In this document: positions 34,084 through 43,769 of the stretch, piece after piece
Numbering within the stretch: position 1 is the stretch's first letter
Layout: each line of letters begins with the position of its first letter
Assembly (NCBI GenBank): GCA_905209075.1
Contig: CAJLRL010000002.1
Coordinates: 1-64,000, forward strand
Direction: 5' to 3'
Source: an uncultured Lachnospiraceae bacterium
Lineage (GTDB): Bacteria > Bacillota > Clostridia > Lachnospirales > Lachnospiraceae
Length of the DNA stretch: 64,000 bases
Notes under the pieces: model-generated
What the model was told of the DNA's origin: nothing
Databases searched by the model: none
Seen by the model: only the letters and a program-made list of their open reading frames with translations
Made by a program: the position numbers and the translations under genes

Positions 34084-36732
34084 ATGAGCAAAGAATTAAA
34101 CAAGACATACGATCCGAAAGATATAGAGGATCGTCTTTACGAAAAATGGGAAAACAACGGATACTTCCACGCTGAGGTTGACCGCAGCAAGAAGCCATTC
34201 ACCATCGTGATGCCGCCACCAAACATCACAGGACAGCTGCACATGGGACACGCCCTTGACAACACCATGCAGGATATCCTTATCAGATACAAGAGAATGC
34301 AGGGCTACAATGCACTCTGGCAGCCGGGAACAGACCACGCATCCATCGCAACAGAGGTAAAGGTCATCCAGGCACTTAAGGAGCAGGGAATCAACAAGGC
34401 AGACCTTACAAGAGAAGAGTTCCTCGAGAAATGCTGGGACTGGAGAAAAGAGTACGGCGGACGTATCGTAAAGCAGCTTCGTAAGCTTGGATCATCAGCA
34501 GACTGGCAGCGTGAGAGATTTACCATGGATGAGGGCTGCTCACACGCAGTACAGGAGGTATTTACAAAACTCTATAAGAAGGGCTGGATCTATAAGGGCT
34601 CAAGAATCGTAAACTGGTGTCCTGTATGTAAGACATCTATTTCAGATGCAGAGGTAGAGCATGAGGAGCAGGACGGCTTCTTCTGGCACATCAACTATCC
34701 TGTAGTTGGCGAGGAAGGCAGATTCGTAGAGATAGCAACAACACGTCCTGAGACACTTTTCGGAGATACAGCCGTAGCTGTAAACCCGGATGATGAGCGC
34801 TATCAGGATATCATCGGAAAGACCTTGAAGCTTCCATGCACAGACAGAGAGATTCCTGTAATCGCAGATTCATACGTAGATAAAGAATTTGGAACAGGCT
34901 GTGTAAAGATTACACCTGCACACGACCCTAACGATTTCGAGGTAGGAAAACGCCATAGCTTAGAGGAAATCGTTGTAATCAATGATGATGCCACAATGAA
35001 TGAAAAGGCCGGAAAATATGCCGGAATGGACAGATACGAGTGCAGAAAGGCACTGGTTGAGGACCTTAAGGAGCAGGGCCTTTTAGTAAAGGTTGTACCA
35101 CACTCACACAATGTAGGTGTGCATGACCGCTGTCACACAACAGTTGAGCCAATGATCAAGCAGCAGTGGTTCGTCAAGATGGACGAGATGATCAAGCCTG
35201 CAGTTGAGGGAGTAAAGAACGGAGAAATCAAGCTCCTTCCTTCAAGAATGGACAAGACATACTTCAACTGGACAGACAATATCCGCGACTGGTGTATCAG
35301 CCGTCAGCTCTGGTGGGGACACAGAATCCCTGCATGGTACTGTGATGACTGTGGAGAGATGGTAGTTTCAATAGAAAAGCCGGGCAAATGTCCTAAGTGT
35401 GGCAAGGAGCACTGGACACAGGATCCTGATACACTTGATACATGGTTCTCATCAGCGCTCTGGCCATTTTCAACACTCGGCTGGCCTGAAAAGACAGAGG
35501 ATCTTGACTATTTCTATCCAAACGATGTGCTTGTAACAGGCTACGATATCATTTTCTTCTGGGTAATCAGAATGATTTTCTCAGGCTATGAGCAGATGGG
35601 CAAGGCACCATTCCACACAGTGCTTTTCCACGGACTCGTAAGAGATTCACAGGGGCGCAAGATGAGTAAATCACTCGGAAACGGAATCGATCCGCTTGAG
35701 GTTATCGACAAGTATGGTGCAGATGCACTTCGTCTTACACTTATCACAGGAAATGCACCGGGAAATGACATGCGTTTCTACTGGGAGAGAGTTGAGGCAT
35801 CAAGAAACTTTGCAAATAAGGTATGGAATGCATCAAGATTTATCATGATGAACCTTGAAGGTGTAGAGCTCAGAGAGCCAAAGGCAGACGAGCTTCACGC
35901 AGCGGACAAATGGATTCTTTCAAAGGTAAATACACTTGCAAAGGATGCCACAGAAAACATGGACAAGTTCGAGCTTGGAATCGCAGTACAAAAGGTATAC
36001 GACTTCATCTGGGATGAGTTCTGTGACTGGTATATTGAGATTGCAAAGGTACGTACTTACAAAAAGGATGAGGATCCTGCATCAGCTAATGCGGCACTTT
36101 GGACTTTAAAGACAGTGCTTGTAAATGCACTTAAGCTGCTTCATCCATATATGCCATTTATCACAGAGGAAATTTTCTGTACACTTCAGTCAGATGAAGA
36201 AACTATCATGCTTTCTAAGTGGCCAGAGTACAAAGAAGAGTGGGATTTCCCGGCTGAGGAAGCTGCGATAGAGCACTGCAAGGATCTCGTAAAGGGTATC
36301 AGAAATGTGCGCACACAGATGGATGTTCCACCTTCAAGAAAGGCAAAGCTTTTCATCACAAGTGATGATGAAATGGTAAGGAAAATATTTGATGACAATA
36401 AAGAAGTATATGTAAACCTTGCATTTACAAGCGAGATCACAGTTCAGGCTGATAAGGATAATATCGGAGATGATGCTGTTTCTGTTGTTATTCCTGATGC
36501 AGTTGCATACCTTCCGCTTGAGGATCTTGTAGATTTCGAAAAAGAAAAAGAAAGACTTAACAAAGAAAAGGATAAGCTTACAAAAGAGCTTGCACGTTCA
36601 AGAGGAATGCTTTCAAATGAAAAATTCCTTAATAATGCAAAGCCTGAAAAAGTGCAGGAAGAAAAAGACAAGCTTGCAAAATATGAACAAATGATGGAAC
36701 AGGTACAGGAGCGTCTTGCACAAATGAAATAA
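34084..36732 (+). CDS. valS: Valyl-tRNA synthetase
   Basis: 882 residues, the expected size. PPPNITGQLHMGHALD (HIGH-type), the editing-domain TTRPETLFGDTAV, GRKMSKSLGNGIDP (KMSKS) and a C-terminal coiled-coil arm rich in Lys/Glu (about 810-880) are all present. It charges tRNA-Val. AGGAGG at 34073-34078 fixes ATG 34084; the frame is open 90 bases further upstream, but that part is the leader. Control is by the T-box at 33434-33693. Confidence 0.97.
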   Translation: MSKELNKTYDPKDIEDRLYEKWENNGYFHAEVDRSKKPFTIVMPPPNITGQLHMGHALDNTMQDILIRYKRMQGYNALWQPGTDHASIATEVKVIQALKEQGINKADLTREEFLEKCWDWRKEYGGRIVKQLRKLGSSADWQRERFTMDEGCSHAVQEVFTKLYKKGWIYKGSRIVNWCPVCKTSISDAEVEHEEQDGFFWHINYPVVGEEGRFVEIATTRPETLFGDTAVAVNPDDERYQDIIGKTLKLPCTDREIPVIADSYVDKEFGTGCVKITPAHDPNDFEVGKRHSLEEIVVINDDATMNEKAGKYAGMDRYECRKALVEDLKEQGLLVKVVPHSHNVGVHDRCHTTVEPMIKQQWFVKMDEMIKPAVEGVKNGEIKLLPSRMDKTYFNWTDNIRDWCISRQLWWGHRIPAWYCDDCGEMVVSIEKPGKCPKCGKEHWTQDPDTLDTWFSSALWPFSTLGWPEKTEDLDYFYPNDVLVTGYDIIFFWVIRMIFSGYEQMGKAPFHTVLFHGLVRDSQGRKMSKSLGNGIDPLEVIDKYGADALRLTLITGNAPGNDMRFYWERVEASRNFANKVWNASRFIMMNLEGVELREPKADELHAADKWILSKVNTLAKDATENMDKFELGIAVQKVYDFIWDEFCDWYIEIAKVRTYKKDEDPASANAALWTLKTVLVNALKLLHPYMPFITEEIFCTLQSDEETIMLSKWPEYKEEWDFPAEEAAIEHCKDLVKGIRNVRTQMDVPPSRKAKLFITSDDEMVRKIFDDNKEVYVNLAFTSEITVQADKDNIGDDAVSVVIPDAVAYLPLEDLVDFEKEKERLNKEKDKLTKELARSRGMLSNEKFLNNAKPEKVQEEKDKLAKYEQMMEQVQERLAQMK

Positions 36733-36782
36733 TGGTGGTATCATAGTACTAACTATAAGACTAAACTAAATGGGGTATTGCT

Positions 36783-38174
36783 ATGGAAAATAAAAGTGCA
36801 GGCGGACCGGTTGTCAGAATTTCACATGATCAGATGGAAGCATACCTTCTTTTACCGATGGTCAATTTTGATCAGACATATAAATTTGAGGAAGTGATGG
36901 ATCTTCTCGACAAAAATGGTGTCAGATTTGGAGTAGATAAGAAAGTTATAGATAATATGATCTCAAACAGGATTTTTGGAAGAGAGGTTTTGGTGGCGCA
37001 TGGTGAGCCGGTGGAGGATGGCCATGATGGCTATTATAATTTTGGGTTTGACTGTAATCCAAATAAAAAACCGGTTATACGTGATGATGGAAGCGTTGAT
37101 TATTGGAGTGTGCATGCGATAGAAACCGTTGAGGAGGGGCAGGTGATAGCAACATATGTTGAACCTGTACCGGGAAAGAATGGCATGACAGTAAAGGGAA
37201 CACCGGTTACTGCCAAAAGAGGCAGACCGATCTCACCTTTACTTGGAAGGGGCTTTGAAAGATCAGAGGACGGACTGACATATAAAGCAACGATTTCAGG
37301 AAAGATAGAGATGCAGAATAACCGGATACTCATTGTTCCTATATATGAGATATTCGGGGATGTAGATGTAAACACTGGAAATATTGACTTTAAGGGGGAT
37401 GTTGTAATACATGGAAATATAAAGCCCGGAGCCAGTGTCAGATCAACGGCTTCAATTACAGTGGACGGGATATCAGAAGGCTGTAATCTTGAAGCAGGCA
37501 AGGATATTATCCTAAGAGGTGGAATGATAGGTGGTGATAAAGCCCACCTTAAGGTAAAAGGAAATCTCTATGCAAAGTTTATTGAGTATACACATGTTGA
37601 AGCGGATGGATTTATAGAAGCAGATTCAGCGATGAACAGTACCATAATAAGCTATGATAAGGTTATCTTTGCAGCAGGACATGCAAGCGTTATAGGTGGT
37701 GCTATATATGGCTGTGCAGGAATAGAAGCCAATAACTTTGGAAATGAATCTGAGGTAAAGACAGAGGTTAATGTCGGTATCCATAAAAAGATACGGCAGA
37801 GGATTTTCCAGCTTCAGAATCTTATAGAAGAGGATCAGATATTAGTAGACAAAATCAATTCCGGAATCAGGCAATATGATGAAATATCAAAGGAAAAAGG
37901 ACTTAACGCAGCATCAGATGAAAAGAGAGTCGCTCTCCTAAGGGCGAGAATTGCGCGTCAGGCAGAAATTTCAAAAAATTCGCAGGAGCTGGAATGGCTG
38001 AACAGTATAGTTGAAAGATCGCAGGGTGCTACCGTGAAAGTCGAAAGGGATGTATACCCTAATGTAGAAGTAAGGATCAACGATGCAAAGGTCTTAAACA
38101 GACATAAGCAGAGCAAAGTTGAGTTTATAGAGCAGCATGGCAAAGTTGTAATGCTGTCACTGCTTGATCAGTAG
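36783..38174 (+). CDS. FapA/DUF342-family polymer-like scaffold protein
   Basis: 463 residues. The N-terminal half has the DUF342 pattern (GxxVxISxDxMxAYL, VxAGxPxxxGxDG-like AHGEPVEDGHDGYY, GxxGxTVKG). The centre is a beta-helix-like run (about 190-320, with GDVVIHGNIKPGASV), and a coiled coil follows (about 330-410). Members of this family are often predicted to take part in cell envelope or flagellar placement, but no activity is established. It stands alone between valS and a terminator. Confidence 0.8.
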   Translation: MENKSAGGPVVRISHDQMEAYLLLPMVNFDQTYKFEEVMDLLDKNGVRFGVDKKVIDNMISNRIFGREVLVAHGEPVEDGHDGYYNFGFDCNPNKKPVIRDDGSVDYWSVHAIETVEEGQVIATYVEPVPGKNGMTVKGTPVTAKRGRPISPLLGRGFERSEDGLTYKATISGKIEMQNNRILIVPIYEIFGDVDVNTGNIDFKGDVVIHGNIKPGASVRSTASITVDGISEGCNLEAGKDIILRGGMIGGDKAHLKVKGNLYAKFIEYTHVEADGFIEADSAMNSTIISYDKVIFAAGHASVIGGAIYGCAGIEANNFGNESEVKTEVNVGIHKKIRQRIFQLQNLIEEDQILVDKINSGIRQYDEISKEKGLNAASDEKRVALLRARIARQAEISKNSQELEWLNSIVERSQGATVKVERDVYPNVEVRINDAKVLNRHKQSKVEFIEQHGKVVMLSLLDQ

Positions 38175-38232
38175 GTAATGTGTAGAAATTTGCGATATTT
38201 TTATTAAATCTTAATGGAATTGTACTTGCATT

Positions 38233-38269
38233 AAAAAGTCACTATATTATAATATATAGTGACTTTTTT
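38233..38269 (+). terminator. Terminator after the DUF342 gene
   Basis: aaaaagtcactatat (38233-38247) and atatagtgacttttt (38254-38268): a 15-bp perfect stem with a T run. Confidence 0.9.
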
Positions 38270-38340
38270 ATTACAGGATGGACATTGTTTTTATAGTGAT
38301 GCATGATTACATCTTTGAAAATATGAATGGAGGTATTCAG

Positions 38341-38475
38341 ATGTTAAATTTTGAAGAAGAACTTAAAAATTATGAACCAAGTCTCGAAGTTGAAGAGGCT
38401 GAGTCGTCAATTTATAATAGAGATCTTACAGATGTTACAGATATAATTGCAGAGATACTGAGGGAACAGAAATGA
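38341..38475 (+). CDS. 44-residue acidic protein coupled to the TPR gene
   Basis: ATG 38341 follows GGAGG at 38329-38333. The product is small and acidic, with helical ends (NFEEELKNYEPSLEVEEAE and TDIIAEILREQ). Its stop overlaps the next start (ATGA), so the two proteins are probably made together and may interact. No known family is recognised. The frame is open back to 38278, but the ribosome site supports the shorter form. Confidence 0.65.
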   Translation: MLNFEEELKNYEPSLEVEEAESSIYNRDLTDVTDIIAEILREQK

Positions 38476-39836
38476 TTTGTTATAAATGTGGACATGAGGC
38501 TGGAAGAGAAGAACAATGTCCTTCATGCGGGGCAGATATTTCAGTTTTTCAGAGAATAGTTAAAATATCAAACGAATATTATAATGATGGATTGCAAAAG
38601 GCAAAAGTAAGAAATCTGTCAGGTGCAATAATAAGCTTAAAACAGAGTCTAAAATTCTATAAATACAATATTGATGCAAGAAATCTTCTTGGACTTGTTT
38701 ACTATGAAATAGGAGAAGTAGTGCAGGCCTTAAGTGAATGGGTTATAAGTGCGAACTACCAGCCGGAAGATAATATTGCAACAAAATATTTAAAGGAAGT
38801 TCATAACAACAGGAACCAGCTTGAAGCTGCAAATCAGACTATTAAAAAATATAATCAGGCTTTAACATATTGCAGGCAGGATAGTAAAGATCTTGCGATC
38901 ATACAGCTTAAGAAAGTATTATCTTTGAATCCGAGACTTGTCAAAGGCCATCAGCTGCTGGCTCTTCTATACATGGAAAGCGGACACCTCGAAAAGGCAA
39001 AGCATGCTCTTAGGAATGCAGGAAAGATAGACACGGATAATACAACAACCCTGCGCTATTTAAAAGAAGTAAACCAGCGTATAAAAGAAAAAGGTGGCGA
39101 TCGCAAAAAGAAAAATGATGATTTAATTTCTTATCAGAGCGGCAATGAAACAATAATTATGCCCAAACGATTCAGGGAAAGCTCACTTGGGGCAACAATA
39201 GTGTACCTTATAATAGGACTTATTGTAGGAGTTGCAGTCACATGCTTCCTTATAGTCCCAAATGTAAAGAATTCCATAAAGCAGGATGCAAAGCAGCAGC
39301 TTGTTGATGCAAGTGATAAAATATCATCAAACGGACAGACGATAGATGGGTTAAATGACCAGATCACGCAGCTGCAGTCACAGCTTGATGAAGAGAAAAA
39401 GAAAAATGATGACGTATCAACTCAGATTTCATCATATGAATCACTGCTTAATGCATATGTTGTTTACACGACTGGCGATGCCCTTGCCACAGGTGAGGCT
39501 TTAGAGAATATAGATACAAAATATTTAAGTGATAATGCAATGTCAACGTATAATGCATTAAATGATGCGGTGTATGATTCATATATGCAGGCGATGTATA
39601 ACGAAGCATATGGAAGTTATACAACAGGTGATTATGCGAATGCAATCCCTATATTCTTAAAGATAATAGGCAAGGATCAAAATTACAGGGATGGTTCGGC
39701 AGTGTATTATCTGGCTCAGTCATATCGTAAGTCTGGAGATACAGCATCGGCAGTCCAGTATTATCAGTATGTACTTGATAATTTCCCGGGAACAGAAAAG
39801 GCCCGTACTGCGCAGAACTATGTTAATGTTCAATAA
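38472..39836 (+). CDS. Zinc-ribbon TPR membrane protein
   Basis: 454 residues: a zinc ribbon with Cys3, Cys6, Cys16 and Cys19, TPR helices (about 30-200), a basic linker, one membrane helix (about 235-260), a coiled coil (about 270-320), then extracytoplasmic TPRs including ALNDAVYDSYMQAMYNEAY and a last repeat with YYLAQSYRKSGD. TPRs on both sides of the membrane suggest a protein-interaction scaffold. Function is not known. The next operon is the sporulation sigma-F set, but a terminator separates them. Confidence 0.75.
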   Translation: MICYKCGHEAGREEQCPSCGADISVFQRIVKISNEYYNDGLQKAKVRNLSGAIISLKQSLKFYKYNIDARNLLGLVYYEIGEVVQALSEWVISANYQPEDNIATKYLKEVHNNRNQLEAANQTIKKYNQALTYCRQDSKDLAIIQLKKVLSLNPRLVKGHQLLALLYMESGHLEKAKHALRNAGKIDTDNTTTLRYLKEVNQRIKEKGGDRKKKNDDLISYQSGNETIIMPKRFRESSLGATIVYLIIGLIVGVAVTCFLIVPNVKNSIKQDAKQQLVDASDKISSNGQTIDGLNDQITQLQSQLDEEKKKNDDVSTQISSYESLLNAYVVYTTGDALATGEALENIDTKYLSDNAMSTYNALNDAVYDSYMQAMYNEAYGSYTTGDYANAIPIFLKIIGKDQNYRDGSAVYYLAQSYRKSGDTASAVQYYQYVLDNFPGTEKARTAQNYVNVQ

Positions 39837-39861
39837 TTAAATATAAATATAATAAAAATAC

Positions 39862-39895
39862 AAAAGACACTTGGTTTATTCAGGTGTCTTTTTAT
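39862..39895 (+). terminator. Terminator after the TPR gene
   Basis: aaaagacacttg (39862-39873) and caggtgtctttt (39881-39892): a 12-bp stem with one G-U pair and a T run. Confidence 0.88.
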
Positions 39896-40003
39896 TATTA
39901 TGATAAAAGAACCGGGAGATCACATATGTGTACCCTGGTGATAACATGTGGGGAAAGGGAGCCAAAAGACAGTTCTATGTTTCCACAGAAAAAGGAGGAT
40001 TAT

Positions 40004-40318
40004 ATGATAGGAGAATATAGTATTCTTAACGGCCGGCTTACTTATAAAATGCCGGAAGAAATCGATCACCATATGGCAAAAGCTATAGCGATGGAGATAG
40101 ATGCATTGATAGAGGGTGGAGGTGTAAGAAAGGTTGTTTTTGATATGGAGCAGACCAGATTTATGGACAGTTCAGGTATAGGAATTGTAATAGGACGAGC
40201 CAGAAAGCTTAAGTTTTTTGAAGATGGAGAAGTAGCTGTCTGTAATATGTCAAAACGTGTGGATGTGATATTTAAAAGTGCCGGACTCTATGACATTGTA
40301 AAAAAGGAGGAAAAATAG
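40004..40318 (+). CDS. spoIIAA: Anti-sigma-F factor antagonist SpoIIAA
   Basis: 104 residues from ATG 40004, which has AGGAGG at 39993-39998; the open frame further upstream runs into the terminator and is not used. The STAS domain has the phosphorylated serine in RFMDSSGIGIVIGR. Dephosphorylated SpoIIAA binds SpoIIAB and frees sigma-F in the forespore. It is the first gene of the tricistronic spoIIA operon; its stop overlaps the next start. Confidence 0.93.
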   Translation: MIGEYSILNGRLTYKMPEEIDHHMAKAIAMEIDALIEGGGVRKVVFDMEQTRFMDSSGIGIVIGRARKLKFFEDGEVAVCNMSKRVDVIFKSAGLYDIVKKEEK

Positions 40319-40758
40319 TGGAAAATAGTACATATATAAATAATCATATGGAACTGTCATTTGATGCAGTTTCAGTAAATGAGGCGTTCTCAAGAACTGC
40401 TGTGGCAATGTTTATGGCGCAGCTTGATCCTACACTAGAGCAGATTGATGATGTAAAGACAGCAGTATCAGAGGCAGTCACAAATGCAATTATACATGGT
40501 TATAATGAGGATGAGCCAGAAAAACAGGTAAAAATGAAGTGTATGTATGATGAAAACAGGATACTTACTATAAAGATCATTGACGAAGGCATAGGGATAA
40601 AGAATATAGATAAGGCTATGCAGCCACTGTATACGTCAAAGCCGCAGATGGAAAGGTCAGGAATGGGATTTTCGTTTATGCAGGCATTTATGGATAGTCT
40701 TGTTGTTGAATCAGAATGCGGCAGGGGTACAACGGTCACAATGACAAAAAAGTTGTGA
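40318..40758 (+). CDS. spoIIAB: Anti-sigma-F factor SpoIIAB
   Basis: 146 residues, GHKL kinase fold: N box SEAVTNAIIHGYNE, G1 box IIDEGIGI, and ERSGMGFSFMQAF. It binds and inhibits sigma-F and phosphorylates SpoIIAA. It starts at GTG 40318, sharing one base with the SpoIIAA stop and preceded by AAGGAGG. Confidence 0.93.
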   Translation: MENSTYINNHMELSFDAVSVNEAFSRTAVAMFMAQLDPTLEQIDDVKTAVSEAVTNAIIHGYNEDEPEKQVKMKCMYDENRILTIKIIDEGIGIKNIDKAMQPLYTSKPQMERSGMGFSFMQAFMDSLVVESECGRGTTVTMTKKL

Positions 40759-40771
40759 TGGGAAATCGGCT

Positions 40772-41449
40772 ATGATAGAAAATAGAGCTGGAAATGATAC
40801 GGACAGGCTTGTAGAAGAAAATATCGGCCTTATTTATATGGTACTTAAAAGATTTAAGAACAGAGGGCGTGATATGGAGGAATTATTTCAGGTTGGAGCA
40901 GAAGGGCTTACAAAGGCGGCAGCACGCTTTGAGCCGGACCGGGGATATGCATTCTCGACATATGCTGTTCCAATGATAATCGGTGAAATACAGAGATTTA
41001 TAAGGGATGACGGCATGGTACATATCAGCCGCAAGATTAAAGAGGACGCAAGAAAGATTGCAGTTATCAGAGAACAATTAGAAAAGACTGACAGCAATGG
41101 AATATCTGTTGAGAAAATCGCTGAAAATACAGGACTATCAAAACAGGATATAATTATTGCAATGGAAGCGGAAAATCCAACAACAAATATAGAAAATGAA
41201 TCGGTGATTGATTTTATCGAACATAAGAATGCCCATGAAATATCTGTCTCAGACAGGGTGGTCGATAATCTTACCCTGCAGGAGGCCATAAAAAAACTAA
41301 GTGAAGAAGAGAAAAGATTTATCCGTATACGCTATCTTGAAGAAAAAACGCAGAGTCAGACAGCACAAATCCTAGGAAAAAACCAGGTGGCGGTATCCAG
41401 ATACGAAAAAAAACTTTTGCTTAAGCTGCGGCGAAGTTGTATGATATGA
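40772..41449 (+). CDS. sigF: RNA polymerase sigma-F factor
   Basis: 225 residues. Region 2 (FQVGAEGLTKAAARFEPDRGYAFSTYAVP), region 3 and a region 4 helix-turn-helix (SQTAQILGKNQVAVSRYEKK) are those of the SigF/SigG group. The order after spoIIAA and spoIIAB identifies it as sigma-F, the first forespore-specific factor. Its presence indicates a sporulating lineage, although strains can keep the operon without making spores. Confidence 0.95.
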   Translation: MIENRAGNDTDRLVEENIGLIYMVLKRFKNRGRDMEELFQVGAEGLTKAAARFEPDRGYAFSTYAVPMIIGEIQRFIRDDGMVHISRKIKEDARKIAVIREQLEKTDSNGISVEKIAENTGLSKQDIIIAMEAENPTTNIENESVIDFIEHKNAHEISVSDRVVDNLTLQEAIKKLSEEEKRFIRIRYLEEKTQSQTAQILGKNQVAVSRYEKKLLLKLRRSCMI

Positions 41450-41484
41450 ATGGAATAAAAAGATGAAAAACATGGAGAAGAAAA

Positions 41485-42231
41485 ATGAGTAAATTACCAC
41501 TTGATTATGAAAATTATGTATTTGATCTGTACGGAACACTTGTCGATATCCATACGGATGAAGAGCCCGGATCAATATGGGAAAAGCTGGCAATGTTTTA
41601 TGGTTATTATGGTGCACATTATAGTGCAAAAGAACTTAAATGCAGATATAAGAAACTTGTTGATAACCATGAAAAGAAACTAAAAACAGATCTCGAAAAT
41701 AGTACAGCATATTCCCATGAAGCATCGCCTGAAATAAAAATAGAAGAAGTATTTATGCAGCTTTTTACAGATAAGGGTATAAAAGCTGACAATGAACTTG
41801 CAGTTCATGCGGGGCAGTTTATGAGGGTAATGTCTACGGACTATGTAAGGGCTTATCCCGGAACAGGAGAAATGCTTGAAAACCTTAAAGCAAACGGCAA
41901 AAAAGTATATCTGTTATCTAATGCCCAGCGCATATTTACAGAATATGAAATGCATGACATAGATATTTTTAAATATTTCGATGAAATATTTATATCATCC
42001 GATTATGGAACTAAAAAGCCGGACATAAGATTTTTCGATGTACTTATTAAAAAATGCGGTATTGATCCAAAGAAATCACTATTTATAGGAAATGATTCAA
42101 CAACGGACATAAAAGGAGCAACAGAAGCTGGGTTTGATACATTTTATGTAAAGTCTAATATATCACCTGAAAACGATATGGCAGAAAATTCGACATATAA
42201 AGTGGCAGAATTTACAAAATGGGAGTATTAA
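41485..42231 (+). CDS. HAD-superfamily hydrolase (subfamily IA)
   Basis: 248 residues. Motif I FDLYGTLVDIH, motif II LLSNAQRI, the conserved Lys in DYGTKKPD and motif III IGNDSTTDIKGA. The second acidic residue of motif I (DxD) is Tyr here, as in haloacid dehalogenases and some HAD phosphatases of unclear substrate. Substrate is unknown. It follows sigF by 35 bases and may be read through from the operon. Confidence 0.8.
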   Translation: MSKLPLDYENYVFDLYGTLVDIHTDEEPGSIWEKLAMFYGYYGAHYSAKELKCRYKKLVDNHEKKLKTDLENSTAYSHEASPEIKIEEVFMQLFTDKGIKADNELAVHAGQFMRVMSTDYVRAYPGTGEMLENLKANGKKVYLLSNAQRIFTEYEMHDIDIFKYFDEIFISSDYGTKKPDIRFFDVLIKKCGIDPKKSLFIGNDSTTDIKGATEAGFDTFYVKSNISPENDMAENSTYKVAEFTKWEY

Positions 42232-42338
42232 GTTACAAAAACTTAAAGTTATTCAATGAGTGAATTAAAGTAAAATTGGTCAAAATATCTAAAAATAATA
42301 TAAAAAATGAGGCATTAGTACGAAAATTTTTGTTAATA

Positions 42339-42366
42339 TTGAAAAAATAAAATAAAAGTGTACAAT
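42339..42366 (+). promoter_or_regulatory. Promoter of the antiporter operon
   Basis: TTGAAA at 42339-42344, 16-base spacer, TACAAT at 42361-42366, in an AT-rich gap. Confidence 0.55.
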
Positions 42367-42405
42367 GTATACGAATTAATAAAAATTAAAACAGAGGTGA
42401 GAAAA

Positions 42406-43755
42406 ATGACAAACATACCATTATGGTTATGTATACCATTCGCCGGACTATTGCTGTGTATAGCTATACTGCCATTAGTTAAAGGTGAATGGTGGGAGAA
42501 AAACCAGCCATATGCAGTAATTGCATGGTCACTACTATTTATCATTCCATTTGCGGTTAAATTCGGTGCTGCAAGTGCTGCAGAGACAGTGCTTGAATGC
42601 CTGGTAAATGATTATCTTACATTTATAGTTCTGCTTTTTGGATTATTCTGTGTAGCTGGAAACATCAAGCTTGAAGGAAATCTGATCGGTAATCCGATAG
42701 TCAATGTGGTAACGCTTGCCGTAGGAACATTTTTTTCAAGCTGGATCGGAACAACAGGTGCAAGTATGCTTTTTGTCCGTCCGATCATACAGATGAATTC
42801 GTGGAGAAAAAATAAAAGACATATCATGATCTTTTTTATTTTCCTCGTATCAAACATTGGAGGATGTCTTACACCGATCGGAGATCCACCGCTTCTTATG
42901 GGATTTTCAAGAGGAGTTTCATTTTTCTGGAGCATGAGGCTTATGCCGGTACTTATACTCAACATGGTAATTCTTCTTACGATATTTTATTTCCTTGATA
43001 GAAAAGCATACCAGAAGGATATAGCTATGGGTCTTATGCCAGAAATTAAAGAAGGTGAGCCTCTTATAAGAATAAAGGGTGCACACAACTTTTTATTTAT
43101 CGTGCTTATTGTTATAGCTGTTATATTAAGTGGTGTACTTCCGGGACTTTCTGTATTCCAGAATGCAGCAGGAGAGGTGCTTTCATTACCGATTTTCGGA
43201 GAGGTCAGACTGTCAGTGTCATCTATAATTGAGATAGTGCTTATACTTTTAGCAGCATTTCTTTCATTTAAAACAACTCCAAAGGAAGTAAGGGTACAAA
43301 ACCACTTTACATGGGGCGCAATCCAGGAAGTTGCAGTATTATTTATAGGAATTTTCATCACAATGCAGCCGGCTCTTATGATCTTAAAGAGTGCGGGAGC
43401 AAACCTTGGACTTTCACACCCATACCAGATGTTCTGGGTAACAGGTGCATTGTCAAGTTTCCTCGACAATACTCCAACATACCTTGTATTCCTGACAACA
43501 GCGGGATCTATGAGCTTTACAAGTGGAATTGTCACAACACTTGGAACTGTACCGGTAAAAATGCTCATGGCAATATCATGTGGTGCAGTATTTATGGGAG
43601 CAAACACATACATTGGAAATGCTCCAAACTTTATGGTTAAATCGATCTCTGATGAAAACGGTGTCAACATGCCATCATTTTTCGGCTATATCGGATGGTC
43701 AATAAGATATCTGATACCGGTATTCATTATAGATATGCTTATATTCTTTATATAA
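42406..43755 (+). CDS. Sodium/proton antiporter of the NhaD/ArsB ion-transporter superfamily
   Basis: 449 residues from ATG 42406 (AGAGGTGAG before it). About 11-12 membrane helices; SSWIGTTGASMLFVRP, the GGCLTPIGDPPLLMGF block and SSFLDNTPTYLVF are typical of NhaD-like and citrate-type carriers. It likely exchanges Na+ for H+ at the membrane. The next gene follows by 14 bases and is probably in the same operon. Confidence 0.82.
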   Translation: MTNIPLWLCIPFAGLLLCIAILPLVKGEWWEKNQPYAVIAWSLLFIIPFAVKFGAASAAETVLECLVNDYLTFIVLLFGLFCVAGNIKLEGNLIGNPIVNVVTLAVGTFFSSWIGTTGASMLFVRPIIQMNSWRKNKRHIMIFFIFLVSNIGGCLTPIGDPPLLMGFSRGVSFFWSMRLMPVLILNMVILLTIFYFLDRKAYQKDIAMGLMPEIKEGEPLIRIKGAHNFLFIVLIVIAVILSGVLPGLSVFQNAAGEVLSLPIFGEVRLSVSSIIEIVLILLAAFLSFKTTPKEVRVQNHFTWGAIQEVAVLFIGIFITMQPALMILKSAGANLGLSHPYQMFWVTGALSSFLDNTPTYLVFLTTAGSMSFTSGIVTTLGTVPVKMLMAISCGAVFMGANTYIGNAPNFMVKSISDENGVNMPSFFGYIGWSIRYLIPVFIIDMLIFFI

Positions 43756-43769
43756 AGGAGGGGTGAAGA

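Noticed and set aside
33822..34103. A 93-codon minus-strand open frame in the valS leader
   Set aside because: It covers both arms of the hairpin, starts inside valS and has no ribosome site or recognisable product; it is an effect of the C-rich composition.
37100..37501. Minus-strand frame opposite the DUF342 gene
   Set aside because: A shadow frame without a start signal.
38278..38340. Longer N-terminus for the small acidic protein
   Set aside because: The added residues are unlike the rest and GGAGG lies before ATG 38341.
42987..43670. A 227-codon minus-strand frame opposite the antiporter gene
   Set aside because: It is a shadow of a membrane-protein gene with clear plus-strand motifs and ribosome site.
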